From: Clostridia bacterium | GTDB lineage: Bacteria > Bacillota > Clostridia > Oscillospirales > Acutalibacteraceae | Length of the DNA stretch: 38,596 nt | Direction of reading: 5' to 3' | Assembly: GCA_017428085.1 (NCBI GenBank) | Contig: JAFRRP010000049.1 | Span: 1-38,596 of the forward strand | Part shown: one piece after another, positions 9,716 to 18,313 of the stretch | Layout of the letters: every line of letters begins with the position of its first letter | How positions within the stretch are numbered: position 1 is the stretch's first letter | Made by a program: the position numbers and the translations under genes | The notes under the pieces: model-generated | Told to the model about the DNA's origin: nothing | Databases searched by the model: none | What the model saw: the letters and a program-made list of their open reading frames with translations, nothing else

Positions 9716-10696
9716 ATGGATAACAGGCAGTGGTTCCGGGAAGCGAAATTCGGCATGATGATCCATTGGGGCCTGTATTCGCTGCTGGGCGGCGAATGGA
9801 AGGGCGAACGTATGGAGGAGATCGGCGAATGGGCGCAGCAGTATTTCCGCATCCCGCTGGCGGAATACCAAAAACTGGCGGCGGCGTTCAACCCGGTGTA
9901 TTTCGACGCGGAGGAGTGGGTGCTGCTGGCCAGGCGGGCCGGGATGAAGTACCTTGTGTTCACGTCGAAGCATCACGACGGCTTCGCCATGTACCGTTCC
10001 CGCGTGTCGCCGTATAACGTGGCGGATATGACTCCCTTCGGCCGCGACCCGGTGGCCGAGCTGGCGGAGGCCTGCAAAAAGCACGGGCTGAAGCTGGGGC
10101 TTTACTATTCGCAGGACCTGGACTGGCAGCACCCTCACGGCGGCGGGTATACCCACGGCAAGGTGTGGTGCGGCGGCCGGGCGTATCTCACCAACAACTG
10201 GGACTATCCCGACGACGGCGCCAAGGACTATGCGATCTGCTTCCGGGAAAAGATCGTGCCGCAGGTGAAGGAGATCCTGACGAATTACGGCGACCTGTGC
10301 CTGATCTGGTTCGACGTGCCCGCCACGCTGACCCGCGAACAGACGGACGAGCTGTACGCGCTGGTGAAGCGATACCAGCCGGACTGCCTTGTGAACTCCC
10401 GCATCGGCAACGGCTACGGCGATTACGATTCGGCCGGCGACAACGAGATCCCCGACTCCGACGCGGGCGAACGTCTGCGGGAAGCGCCCTGCACGCTCAA
10501 CGACACCTGGGGCTATAAGAGCTTCGACAACAACTGGAAATCGGCGGATACGGTGCTGGCGCTGAAAGAACGGCTCAACGGCAGAAACATCAACTATCTG
10601 CTGAACGTGGGACCCGACGCGCTGGGCCGCATCCCGGGTCCTTCGGTAAAGATCCTTGAAGAGGTCGGCCGCCGGCTGGGACAGCCGATCCGCTGA
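9716..10696 (+). CDS. Alpha-L-fucosidase, glycoside hydrolase family 29
   Basis: A 326-residue GH29 enzyme that removes alpha-linked L-fucose from glycans such as mucin O-glycans or milk oligosaccharides. Typical features are KFGMMIHWGLYS near the start, TSKHHDGFAMY, GLYYSQDLDW and the nucleophile Asp in IWFDVPA (D200). It ends after the catalytic barrel and lacks the C-terminal beta-sandwich of longer members. The ATG at 9716 is chosen because GAGGAG lies 7 bases upstream; the ATG 18 bases earlier has a poorer site. No signal peptide is visible. It heads an apparent operon with the TIM-barrel isomerase starting 13 bases after its stop. Confidence 0.93.
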   Translation: MDNRQWFREAKFGMMIHWGLYSLLGGEWKGERMEEIGEWAQQYFRIPLAEYQKLAAAFNPVYFDAEEWVLLARRAGMKYLVFTSKHHDGFAMYRSRVSPYNVADMTPFGRDPVAELAEACKKHGLKLGLYYSQDLDWQHPHGGGYTHGKVWCGGRAYLTNNWDYPDDGAKDYAICFREKIVPQVKEILTNYGDLCLIWFDVPATLTREQTDELYALVKRYQPDCLVNSRIGNGYGDYDSAGDNEIPDSDAGERLREAPCTLNDTWGYKSFDNNWKSADTVLALKERLNGRNINYLLNVGPDALGRIPGPSVKILEEVGRRLGQPIR

Positions 10697-10709
10697 GGGA
10701 GAAACGACC

Positions 10710-11486
10710 ATGAAGCTTTGTGTGCCGCTGCCGTGTTTTTTTAACGACCTGCCCTTTGAGGCGGCCATTGAAAAGGTCGCCGCGCTGGGGTATGAATACG
10801 CGGAGATCTACGACTGGAAACGGCTCGATCTTGCCTCCGCCGCCGGGGCGCTCAGGGATACGGGCGTCACGCTGCTCAGCATGTGTACCACCGAATTCTG
10901 TCTGACCGATCCCGCGCGCCGGGGGCTTTGGCTGGACGGGATCAGGGAAAGCTGCGAGGCGGCGGCTGCGCTCGGCGTCAAAAAGCTGATCACGCAGGTG
11001 GGCCCCGATACCGGCGCAGACCGGGCGGAACAGCACCGTTCCATCGCGGAGGGCCTTGCCGCCGGGGCGGAGATCCTTGAAAGCGCGGGCGTTACCGTGA
11101 TGATCGAGCCGCTGAATATCCGGGTGGACCATCCGGGGTATTACCTGACCTCCTCCGCGGAGGCGTTCGATCTCGTCCGGGAGGCGGGCAGCCCGTGCGT
11201 GAAGGCGGTCTTCGATATTTACCACCAGCAGATCTCGGAAGGCAACATCATCCCGAACATCACGCAAAATCTTGACAGCATCGCCCATCTGCACGCCGCC
11301 GGGCACCCCGGACGGCACGAGCTGCAGTTCGGCGAAAACGACTATAAAAACGTCTTTGTCGCCGTGGACAAGGCCGGGTATACCGGTGCGTGCGGGCTGG
11401 AATACACCCCGCTGCTGGATCCCGAGGAAAGCCTTGCGACGGCTAAAAAGCTTTACGGAGAGAAAAGAAGTCCGGCAGACGGGTAA
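10710..11486 (+). CDS. TIM-barrel sugar isomerase/epimerase (hydroxypyruvate isomerase-like)
   Basis: A 258-residue xylose-isomerase-like TIM barrel. The metal-binding acidic residues of the family are visible: E133 in MIEPLN, D169 in VFDIYHQQ, and E231 in GLEYTP. A His-rich turn (HLHAAGHPGRHEL) carries the remaining ligands. The overall layout is closest to hydroxypyruvate isomerase and related ketose epimerases. The position directly after a fucosidase suggests a role in processing a released or imported sugar, but the exact substrate is unknown. GAGGGAGAAACGACC precedes the ATG. Confidence 0.82.
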   Translation: MKLCVPLPCFFNDLPFEAAIEKVAALGYEYAEIYDWKRLDLASAAGALRDTGVTLLSMCTTEFCLTDPARRGLWLDGIRESCEAAAALGVKKLITQVGPDTGADRAEQHRSIAEGLAAGAEILESAGVTVMIEPLNIRVDHPGYYLTSSAEAFDLVREAGSPCVKAVFDIYHQQISEGNIIPNITQNLDSIAHLHAAGHPGRHELQFGENDYKNVFVAVDKAGYTGACGLEYTPLLDPEESLATAKKLYGEKRSPADG

Positions 11487-11547
11487 GCTGACGGACGAAA
11501 GCTCCGGCGGCAGGGGCGCCCGCGGTCCGGCGCTCACAGGGAGGAAC

Positions 11548-11769
11548 ATGATGAAAAAAGCATTGTTGATCATCGGCGTCATTATTCTGGTCGCCTGCGT
11601 ATCGGCGCTGGTATTCGCCGTATGGAATTGGTTTGCCTACCATCACGTGCTGGACGGATCGGCGGCGCTTTATGAAAGACTGCGCCTGCGGATGACCGTT
11701 TCTTTCATTGTCGGCGGCGTTCTTGCGGCGGTCGGCGCCGTGTGCCTGATCGTCCGCGGCAGACTGTAA
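11548..11769 (+). CDS. Small two-helix membrane protein
   Basis: A 73-residue hypothetical protein with a GGGAGG site before tandem ATG codons. A short Lys start leads into one hydrophobic helix (about residues 5-27), an Arg-rich loop (YERLRLRM) and a second helix (about 49-69). The function is unknown. It lies between the isomerase and msrA on the same strand and is probably in that transcript. Confidence 0.6.
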   Translation: MMKKALLIIGVIILVACVSALVFAVWNWFAYHHVLDGSAALYERLRLRMTVSFIVGGVLAAVGAVCLIVRGRL

Positions 11770-11845
11770 AAACGGCCTTTTCCGACGCTTTGGCGGAAGA
11801 GAAATCAGAAAGCCGCCCGTTGGGGACGGAGAGGAGGAAAACAGC

Positions 11846-12331
11846 ATGAAAGCGTATTTTGCAGGAGGATGCTTCTGGTGCGTCACGCCTATCTACAAGA
11901 TCTACGGCGTGGACAAGGTCGTCAGCGGCTATTCCGGCGGAAAAGAGGAAAACCCCTCCTATGAGGACGTGAAATCGCAAAAGACGGGGCACCGGGAGAC
12001 GATCATGCTGGAATACGATCCCGCCGAAGTATCCTACGAAACGCTGCTGGATATCTTTTTTGACAACGTGGATCCCTTCGACCCGGAGGGGCAGTTCATC
12101 GACAGGGGCCGTTCCTACACGCTGGCGATCTATTATACTTCCGAGGAGGAGAAAAAGCTTGCCGCAGAGCGCATACAACGGCTGAAAAAAGAATCGGGGA
12201 AGGACGTTTTCGTCGCGCTGGAACTCTTTGCCGGGTTTTATGAGGCGGAGGAATACCATCAGGATTATTACCTGAAGCACCCGGAGGAATATGAAAAGGA
12301 ACTGGTGGAATCCGGCAGAAAGCCGCGTTGA
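11846..12331 (+). CDS. msrA: Peptide methionine sulfoxide reductase MsrA
   Basis: A 161-residue enzyme that reduces the S-epimer of methionine sulfoxide in proteins. The GCFWC active site begins at residue 8, with C9 the catalytic cysteine and C12 close by. GYSGG, the GHRE segment, DPEGQ(F)xDRGxxY and the C-terminal EEYHQDYY complete the family pattern. Length is normal for a stand-alone MsrA; no MsrB domain is fused. AGAGGAGGAAAACAGC precedes the ATG. Confidence 0.97.
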   Translation: MKAYFAGGCFWCVTPIYKIYGVDKVVSGYSGGKEENPSYEDVKSQKTGHRETIMLEYDPAEVSYETLLDIFFDNVDPFDPEGQFIDRGRSYTLAIYYTSEEEKKLAAERIQRLKKESGKDVFVALELFAGFYEAEEYHQDYYLKHPEEYEKELVESGRKPR

Positions 12332-12353
12332 CCTCTGTGTGATCCGGAAACGA

Positions 12354-12393
12354 AAAGAGCCTCTTTTGTCATGCAAAAGAGGTTCTTTTTTAT
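12354..12393. terminator. Bidirectional terminator between msrA and the YdcF-like lipoprotein gene
   Basis: A 13-bp A/T-flanked stem with one G-T pair (AGAGCCTCTTTTG paired with CAAAAGAGGTTCT) around a 5-base loop ends in a run of T on the plus strand and A on the other side. Confidence 0.85.
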
Positions 12394-12439
12394 GGATATC
12401 TGCCGCATGAAATCATACCGCGCGCCGCGTCGCCTCAGT

Positions 12440-13300
12440 TCAGTCGTTTGTCAGCGGCGGCAGCTCGTGGATATCGTAGGTGTCGTAGTAGATCTCAAAG
12501 GCGGTGTCCGCGTCGCCGGACAGCTCGATCAGCGCCCCGGCCTGGAACATGGCCGACAGCGTCCCGGAGGGCGCCTTCCACGCGGCGTTGGAAACGACCG
12601 CGATATCTGATCCTCTCAAAATAGCCTCCGCGCCGAACAGCAGGTTGCCGGTGGCGATGTGGTAGTCGCTGGAAACGATGGCCAGTTCTTTGACCTGCGG
12701 ATAGTCCTTCGTTAATATATCAAAGGTATATATCGCGTTCTGCGCCGTGGTGAGAGACCTGTTTTCCGCGATCACGCGCTCCGGCGCCACGCCGTTTTCG
12801 GTCAGCCACTCCGCCATTTTATCCGCCTCGGTGGCCGTTTCGTTCTCCGCGGCGGTGCCGCCGCCGGTGCATACGATCAGGGCGTTCGGGTATTTCTCCG
12901 CGCTTCGTTTCGCCGTTTCCAGCCGTTGGATCAGCTCCTCGCGCATGCTGCCGTCCGGCTCCAGCTGGAAGCCCAGCACCACGATGCAAAGCGCGTCCGT
13001 ATCGTTCAGGCCGTCCGGCAGAACGTCGTAGTAAAGCGTCGGCGCGGGATCTTTCCAAAGGTCCATGATCTCGCTCCACTTGTTTCCGGCCGTCTGGTCG
13101 ATCCCGGACAGGTCCTTCAGCAGTTCGTCCATGCGCGTATACGCCGCCTCCCCGTAGTTGCCGTAATCCACCACTATCTCCTCAATGATCTCCTGGGTAT
13201 TCCGCTTTTCGGGCGCTTCTTTTTTGCAGCTCGTGAAAGAAAACACCAACGCGGCAACGATAAAGAGAATCAGCATTTTAGTATTGAGTTTGTGTTTCAT
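12440..13300 (-). CDS. YdcF/SanA/ElyC-family (DUF218) lipoprotein
   Basis: A 286-residue protein with a lipoprotein signal: Lys-rich start, hydrophobic core, and a lipobox ending FTSC (Cys about residue 25). It is therefore expected on the outer face of the membrane. The DUF218 core is visible as ALCIVVLGFQL, ALIVCTGGGT, a Glu-rich TEADKMAEWL, ENRSLTTAQNA and LAIVSSDYHI. In this family the ENxSxxTxxNA segment is typical. Some relatives act in envelope integrity or polysaccharide metabolism, but no reaction is established for this type. AAAGGAACG precedes the ATG. Confidence 0.82.
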   Translation of the reverse strand: MKHKLNTKMLILFIVAALVFSFTSCKKEAPEKRNTQEIIEEIVVDYGNYGEAAYTRMDELLKDLSGIDQTAGNKWSEIMDLWKDPAPTLYYDVLPDGLNDTDALCIVVLGFQLEPDGSMREELIQRLETAKRSAEKYPNALIVCTGGGTAAENETATEADKMAEWLTENGVAPERVIAENRSLTTAQNAIYTFDILTKDYPQVKELAIVSSDYHIATGNLLFGAEAILRGSDIAVVSNAAWKAPSGTLSAMFQAGALIELSGDADTAFEIYYDTYDIHELPPLTND

Positions 13301-13351
13301 CGTTTCGTTCCTTTCAGGTTTTTTGTTTCAGATGAAGCAGCGTATGTTTTC

Positions 13352-13380
13352 ATTATATCCGAAACATAACGACAAATCAA
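13352..13380 (-). promoter_or_regulatory. Promoter of the YdcF-like lipoprotein gene
   Basis: On the minus strand, TTGATT (13375-13380), a 17-base spacer and TATAAT (13352-13357). It is back to back with the promoter of the next gene. Confidence 0.7.
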
Positions 13381-13405
13381 TCACAATTATGAATAAAGGA
13401 TCCGG

Positions 13406-13434
13406 TTGATGAACGTTGCGGCAGATGATATAAT
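13406..13434 (+). promoter_or_regulatory. Promoter of the 631-residue hypothetical gene
   Basis: TTGATG (13406-13411), a 17-base spacer and a perfect TATAAT (13429-13434), about 34 bases before the proposed start. Confidence 0.8.
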
Positions 13435-13467
13435 GATCTCATCCATAAACAAGACGGGGAGGCGTTC

Positions 13468-15363
13468 ATTATCAACTGTCTGTTGCTTTCTGATACGTTA
13501 TCCGATTTCAGCGCCGTGTTGGAAAACTGCGGCGCGGCGGTCACACGAAAAACTTTTGAGGATGCCGTGGAGATGGATCTTGCGCCCTTTGACGCCTACG
13601 TGGTCAGCGCCTGCGGAAAGGTGCTCGACGCGCGGCTGCGCGCGGCGTTGGAGCAAGAAGCGGATCGGGGCAAACGCCTCTTTGCGGAGGCGCTGAACAG
13701 TTGGGGCGGGATCTATTCCGGGGAGCCGACGGATACCACCCGCAGCCGCTTGATCGTCACGCCTGACGCGGGGAACGGCGCGATCCCCGGTTTGCGCACG
13801 GGCGACCTGCTGGACGACGGCAGCAACAGGGCTATGCGGCCCTGGTACGTCGTGCCGGGGATGAAAACGCTGCTGGTTTATCGCGCCGGGATATCGGCGC
13901 ACCGCCGACTGAACGACTATGTTCCGGAATCCGACGACGCCCCCGCGCTGTGGACCGTCGGCGACAACGTGATGATGTGCGCGTTCGAGCTGCACCATTT
14001 CAACCGGGCCGGATTTTCGCCCCGCGGCGTATGGCAATCTCTCATCGGCTTTATCGCGGAGTGGATCACGGGGAGTAAACCCACGTCCTTTCCCTCTCCG
14101 ACGGTCCGGTTCCTCACGGACGCCGACCTTTCGGACGAGCGGGAGTTTGAAAAACGGAGAAAAGAGACCGTCGACCGGGGGATCGCCCGACTGAAGGGCT
14201 TTCTGATCGACGAAGGGCGCGGCGGCGTCCGGGAGGGCCTGCGCCACAACGTGGACCCGGACGGGGTGCAGGCCAAGGCCGATACCGTGCGGACGGACTG
14301 CTGCGGCGAGGCGGCGGGCGCGTTTCTGTTTCACAGTGTTTCGGAAAAATGCGCGGAACACCGGCGGATCGCGGAAAACCTGTTCGATTTTGTGTTCGGC
14401 CCCATGCAGATCCGTGGCGGCGCGTTTGACGGTATGCTGCGCTGGACCGATACGGCGTGGGAGGTCTGCTATCAGGACGACGCCGCCCGGGCCATGCTGC
14501 CCGCGCTGTACCAATGCCTGTTCCTCGGCGATAAGAGCCGTTTCCCGGCGATCTGCCGGGCGCTTGATTTTCTGGTCAAAACAACGGCAAAGGATGGATG
14601 CAGGGTCAGCCGCACGGACAAGCCCATGCTGACCGACGACGCGCTGGCACAACTGGCCGAAGCCGGGCACGGCACGCCCAGCGCCCACTATAACGCCTAT
14701 TACCACGCCGCGTTGCTGCTGGCGTATCAGGCCGGCGGCAGAAGAGAATACTACGACGTGGCGAAACGGGGCCTTGAAACGATCATGACCCTGTATCCCG
14801 ATACCCGCCGCGAGCAGAGCGAGACCGAGGAGCTGTGCCGCCTGATCCTGCCGCTGGCGGCGCTGTATCACACGTCAAAGGAAGAAAAGCATCTGCAGAT
14901 GCTCCGCCGGGTCACCGACGACCTTGTTTCGCACCGGCACCCCTTCGGCGGCTACTGCGAATGGGATACCGGGTACAGGGCGTCCTGCGCGCGGGGTTCC
15001 TCAGGCGAGTGCTCCCTGCTGACCGAAAACGGCGACCCCGTGGCGGACCTGCTGTATTCCGTCAACTGGCTTCCGGTCGGTTTCGCCTACACGTATCACG
15101 TAACGGGGGACCGGCGTTATGACGACCTGTGGCGCGGTATCGCGGCGTTTTTTATCAGGACGCAGGCGATCTCCGAAAACCCGGTGATCGACGGGCTGTG
15201 GCGCAGGGCCTTTGACATGGAGCTGGGCGAGGTGTACGGCTGCCCCAACGACGTCGGCTGGGCGGCCGACTGCAGCGAAACGGGCTGGACGAACGCGGAG
15301 ATCCTGATGGGACTGATGCTGCCCGAGATCCTCGGCGATCGGGAAGAAGCCGCAGACGGGTAA
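13468..15363 (+). CDS. Large protein with probable alpha/alpha-barrel fold, unassigned; possible ATT start
   Basis: About 631 residues. The N-terminal 100 residues alternate hydrophobic strands (INCLLLSD, FDAYVVSA) and helices like a small Rossmann or ThuA-like domain. The remainder is helix-rich with repeated aromatic/Asp motifs (WTVGDNVMMCAF, RTDCCGEAAGAFLFH, PSAHYNAYYHAALLLAYQ), as in six-hairpin glycosidase-type toroids. I do not recognise the family. The start is unclear: GGGGAGG (13456-13462) stands 5 bases before ATT (13468), which begins a good first strand, whereas the only conventional start nearby is TTG at 13483, 20 bases from that site. No signal peptide is seen. Confidence 0.75.
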   Translation: MINCLLLSDTLSDFSAVLENCGAAVTRKTFEDAVEMDLAPFDAYVVSACGKVLDARLRAALEQEADRGKRLFAEALNSWGGIYSGEPTDTTRSRLIVTPDAGNGAIPGLRTGDLLDDGSNRAMRPWYVVPGMKTLLVYRAGISAHRRLNDYVPESDDAPALWTVGDNVMMCAFELHHFNRAGFSPRGVWQSLIGFIAEWITGSKPTSFPSPTVRFLTDADLSDEREFEKRRKETVDRGIARLKGFLIDEGRGGVREGLRHNVDPDGVQAKADTVRTDCCGEAAGAFLFHSVSEKCAEHRRIAENLFDFVFGPMQIRGGAFDGMLRWTDTAWEVCYQDDAARAMLPALYQCLFLGDKSRFPAICRALDFLVKTTAKDGCRVSRTDKPMLTDDALAQLAEAGHGTPSAHYNAYYHAALLLAYQAGGRREYYDVAKRGLETIMTLYPDTRREQSETEELCRLILPLAALYHTSKEEKHLQMLRRVTDDLVSHRHPFGGYCEWDTGYRASCARGSSGECSLLTENGDPVADLLYSVNWLPVGFAYTYHVTGDRRYDDLWRGIAAFFIRTQAISENPVIDGLWRRAFDMELGEVYGCPNDVGWAADCSETGWTNAEILMGLMLPEILGDREEAADG

Positions 15364-15378
15364 AAACGAAAAAAACTG

Positions 15379-15407
15379 TTGCAAAACGGGAAAAGTTGTG
15401 ATATTAT
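15379..15407 (+). promoter_or_regulatory. Promoter of the glycine riboswitch / symporter transcript
   Basis: TTGCAA (15379-15384), a 17-base spacer and TATTAT (15402-15407). Transcription would start near 15,414, just before the first aptamer. Confidence 0.65.
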
Positions 15408-15429
15408 CTCAAAAAATGAATATGATTCC

Positions 15430-15612
15430 GTATGACGCGCGCAGGAAATGCGATTTGCGACCGAAGGAGTAACACTCTCAGGTGTCCGGTAAGGATGAGG
15501 ACTGCGTGCCGACGGATCTTTGGAGAAGCTCGCCGACAGCCGGTCGGAACGAGTGCCGAAGGGGCAAGCGGTCATCGCCGCCAATCTCTCAGGCAAAAGG
15601 ACAAAGAGCATT
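15430..15612 (+). ncRNA. Tandem glycine riboswitch
   Basis: Two glycine aptamers lie in series. The first contains CCGAAGGAGTAAC followed by ACTCTCAGG and a GGATGAGGACTG end (about 15,430-15,505). The second has the near-consensus GTGCCGAAGGGGCAA, AATCTCTCAGGCAAAAGG and ACAAAGAGC (about 15,519-15,612). These are the gcvT-type signature segments. A terminator and an alanine/glycine symporter gene follow directly, so the RNA controls glycine transport by transcription attenuation. Whether glycine turns expression on or off cannot be settled by eye. Confidence 0.93.
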
Positions 15613-15657
15613 CACGCATCCGCCCCCGGATGCGCCGCACCGTACTTTTGCGTTTGG

Positions 15658-15684
15658 GCAGACCCCTTCGGGTCTGCTTTTTTT
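15658..15684 (+). terminator. Riboswitch expression-platform terminator
   Basis: A perfect 8-bp stem GCAGACCC/GGGTCTGC around a CTTC loop is followed by seven T. It sits 56 bases before the symporter start. A second hairpin (GCATCCG/CGGATGC, near 15,617-15,634) lies between the aptamers and this terminator. Confidence 0.9.
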
Positions 15685-15739
15685 GTATATTTCCGGGCGA
15701 TATGCCCGATAGAATAAAAGTGATTCGGAGGAATGGCTC

Positions 15740-17287
15740 ATGAACGCAATTCTCAACAACGTCACTTCCGTCAACGACGCGGTCAACAGCTTCGTCTGGG
15801 GCAAGGTGGGGCTTTTCCTGCTCATCGGCACCGGCATCCTGCTGACCGTCGTCACAAAGGTCTTTCAGATCAGCCACCTGCCGCACTGGTGGAAGAGCAC
15901 CATCGGCTCGCTGTTCCACCGGGACGTCATCGGCCACTCCAAGGATGTCCGTTCCATTTCGCCCTTCCAGGCGCTTTGCACGGCGCTGGCGGCCACGGTT
16001 GGCACGGGCAACATCGCGGGCGTGGCGGCGGCCATCTGCACCGGCGGCGCGGGCGCGGTCTTCTGGATGTGGATCGCGGCGTTTTTCGGGATGATGACCA
16101 ACTTTTCCGAAAACGTGCTGGGCATCTATTACCGGCGGCGCAACGGCGAAAACGAGTGGTCCGGCGGCGCCATGTACTACCTGCGGGACGGCCTTGGCGC
16201 AAAGAAGGGCTGCAAAGGGATCGGCAAGGTCCTCGCCGCGCTGTTCTCCTGCTTCGCCATCCTGGCCTCCTTCGGCATCGGCTCCATGGGGCAGGTCAAC
16301 AAGATCGTGCTGAACATCGAAAGCGCTTTCAAAATCGAGGCGCTGTCCGGCATTCAGGTGTTTGAGGGCGTGTCGCTCTACGCCATCCTCATCGGCGTGG
16401 TGCTGGTGGTCCTCGCCTCCCTCATCATCCTCGGCGGTCTGCGCCGCATCGCCTCCTTCGCGGAAAAAGTCGTTCCCTTTATGGTGGTGGCCTTCATCCT
16501 CGGCGCGTTCGTCATCGTGGGCAAAAACTACGCGCACATCCTGCCCGCCTTCGGCGCCATTTTCAAAAACGCCTTCACGCCCATCGCGGCCATCGGGGGA
16601 GCGAGCGGCTATATGCTCAAAACCGTCATCGACAAGACCATGACGCAGGGCTTCAAGCGCGGCGTGTTCTCCAACGAGGCGGGCCTCGGTTCCTCGGTCA
16701 TGGTACACTCCAACTCCAACGTCAAAGAGCCCGTCATACAGGGCATGTGGGGCATCTTTGAGGTCTTCGCGGACACCATGATCGTGTGTACGCTGACCGC
16801 CCTTGTGGTGCTCACCTCCGGCGTGTACGATCTTTCCACCGGCGCAACGGCCGACGGCGTCGGCGACGCCACGTTGGTGGCAGGCGCCTTCAACTCCGTG
16901 TTCTCCTTCGGCAATATCGGTGAGAAATTCGTCGCGGTCGCCATGTTCCTTTTCGCGTTCACCACGGTGCTGGGCTGGTCCCATTACGGCACCAAGGCGT
17001 GGGAGTACCTGTTCGGCACGAAGAGCACCGTCGTCTTCAAGCTCCTCCACATCGCCACCATCATCCTCGGCGCGGTGATGACCTCGTCTTTGGCGTGGGA
17101 CATCTCCGACACGTTCAACGGCCTGATGATGATCCCGAACCTGATCGGTGTGGTGGTGCTGTTCCCGCTGGTCATGAAGATCACGAAGAACTACGTGGAC
17201 AGAAAGATCCGCAAGCAGGACGTCAAGCCCATCCTGTCCTACGACCCCGCCATCCAGAAGGAAGCGGAGGAATCGCTGGATCAATAA
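15740..17287 (+). CDS. agcS: Alanine/glycine:cation symporter (AGCS family)
   Basis: A 515-residue polytopic membrane protein that takes up alanine or glycine with Na+. Family signatures include the ATVGTGNIAGVAAAICTGGAGAVFWMW stretch (about residues 89-115), GGAMYYL, and FKRGVFSNEAGLGSS. Length is normal. GGAGG precedes the ATG by 8 bases. The tandem glycine riboswitch and terminator immediately upstream point to glycine as the physiological substrate and regulator. Confidence 0.96.
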   Translation: MNAILNNVTSVNDAVNSFVWGKVGLFLLIGTGILLTVVTKVFQISHLPHWWKSTIGSLFHRDVIGHSKDVRSISPFQALCTALAATVGTGNIAGVAAAICTGGAGAVFWMWIAAFFGMMTNFSENVLGIYYRRRNGENEWSGGAMYYLRDGLGAKKGCKGIGKVLAALFSCFAILASFGIGSMGQVNKIVLNIESAFKIEALSGIQVFEGVSLYAILIGVVLVVLASLIILGGLRRIASFAEKVVPFMVVAFILGAFVIVGKNYAHILPAFGAIFKNAFTPIAAIGGASGYMLKTVIDKTMTQGFKRGVFSNEAGLGSSVMVHSNSNVKEPVIQGMWGIFEVFADTMIVCTLTALVVLTSGVYDLSTGATADGVGDATLVAGAFNSVFSFGNIGEKFVAVAMFLFAFTTVLGWSHYGTKAWEYLFGTKSTVVFKLLHIATIILGAVMTSSLAWDISDTFNGLMMIPNLIGVVVLFPLVMKITKNYVDRKIRKQDVKPILSYDPAIQKEAEESLDQ

Positions 17288-17304
17288 CCGTACCGAAAAC
17301 AAAG

Positions 17305-17349
17305 AACCCCGGGCCCGCGGACGATCCAAGTCCGCAGGCCCGGGGTTTT
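17305..17349 (+). terminator. Terminator of the symporter gene
   Basis: A long GC-rich stem (AACCCCGGGCC then CGCGGAC, paired with GTCCGC and GGCCCGGGGTT) with a 7-base loop ends in a T run. Confidence 0.9.
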
Positions 17350-17386
17350 CAACGGAAGGTTTTCTTTTCGCCTTGACAAATCCACC

Positions 17387-17415
17387 TTGCGAAAACCGTT
17401 TCAATAGACTATAAT
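17387..17415 (+). promoter_or_regulatory. Promoter of the PAP2 gene
   Basis: TTGCGA (17387-17392), a 17-base spacer and a perfect TATAAT (17410-17415). A better -35 (TTGACA, at about 17,374) is too far upstream to pair with this -10. Confidence 0.65.
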
Positions 17416-17458
17416 GATCTTACCGTGATTCATCAAAAAACGGGGAGGAGAGAAAAAC

Positions 17459-18304
17459 ATGAATACGTTTTCGCTGAAACACTACCGCGTCGGGATCGTC
17501 CTGTTTTACGCGCTGGCCGTCGCGGCGCTGGCGGTGGCGGCGGTATACGATCTGCAGATCGATATCGCCCTCAACGATACTTCAAGCTTTATCGCCAACT
17601 GGCTGGCCGACACGGGCGAAATGCCGGGCTATCTGCTGCTGCTGGCCGTGGGCGGCGTACTTGCCAAATGCCTGCAAAACAAGTGGCTCAAGGGCCTGTT
17701 CGCCGTCGGCACCGTCGGCGCCGGCGTGTACCTGGGGGATTACGTCGCCCGCCGCCTGTTCGAGAACAACGATTTCCGCGTCGGCTACGGCGTGATATAC
17801 GGCGTCGGCGTCGCGCTGCTGTTTTTGCTGGCGCTGCACTTTATCCCGGTGCCGGAGCGCCTCGTCAAGCCCCTGATCCTGATGGCGGTGATCGGCCTGT
17901 GCGCCTACGGGATGAGCTCCGGGATCATCAACCTGATGAAGACGGTATGGGGGCGCGTGCGCTTCCGCGACCTGACCGACGGCTACGAAGCGTTTACCGC
18001 CTGGTACGTGATCAACGGCGACACCGGTGCCCACTCCTTCCCCAGCGGGCACACCGGCAGCGCGGGCGCGACGTACTTTCTGATGTTCCTGCCCTTCGTC
18101 AGTGAAAAATGGCAAAAGCGCCGTTACCTGTGCTTTGCCGCCGCGTTCCTCTATACGTCCGCCGTGGCCGCCACGCGCCTGATCATGGGCGCGCATTACC
18201 TCAGCGACGTGACCGTGGGCGGGACGATCGTCTTCACCTGCGTCCTCGCCGGGCTGGCCGTGTATCAAAAGCTGCTGCCGCGGTTCGCCGGGACCGACGC
18301 GTGA
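17459..18304 (+). CDS. PAP2-family membrane phosphatase
   Basis: A 281-residue membrane protein with about six transmembrane helices and the three-part phosphatidic acid phosphatase 2 signature. K161 and R166/R168 are in KTVWGRVRFRD, SFPSGHTGSA carries H198, and ATRLIMGAHYLSDV carries H246. Members dephosphorylate lipid phosphates such as undecaprenyl pyrophosphate or phosphatidic acid on the outer membrane face. GAGGAGAG precedes the ATG. It converges on the Eis-like gene with only 9 bases between the stop codons. Confidence 0.93.
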   Translation: MNTFSLKHYRVGIVLFYALAVAALAVAAVYDLQIDIALNDTSSFIANWLADTGEMPGYLLLLAVGGVLAKCLQNKWLKGLFAVGTVGAGVYLGDYVARRLFENNDFRVGYGVIYGVGVALLFLLALHFIPVPERLVKPLILMAVIGLCAYGMSSGIINLMKTVWGRVRFRDLTDGYEAFTAWYVINGDTGAHSFPSGHTGSAGATYFLMFLPFVSEKWQKRRYLCFAAAFLYTSAVAATRLIMGAHYLSDVTVGGTIVFTCVLAGLAVYQKLLPRFAGTDA

Positions 18305-18313
18305 AGAAAATGA

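Noticed and set aside
15572..17404. A 610-codon minus-strand open frame
   Set aside because: It is antisense to the alanine/glycine symporter and the riboswitch, is low-complexity His/Asp/Arg-rich, and has no ribosome-binding site; a shadow of GC-rich codon use.
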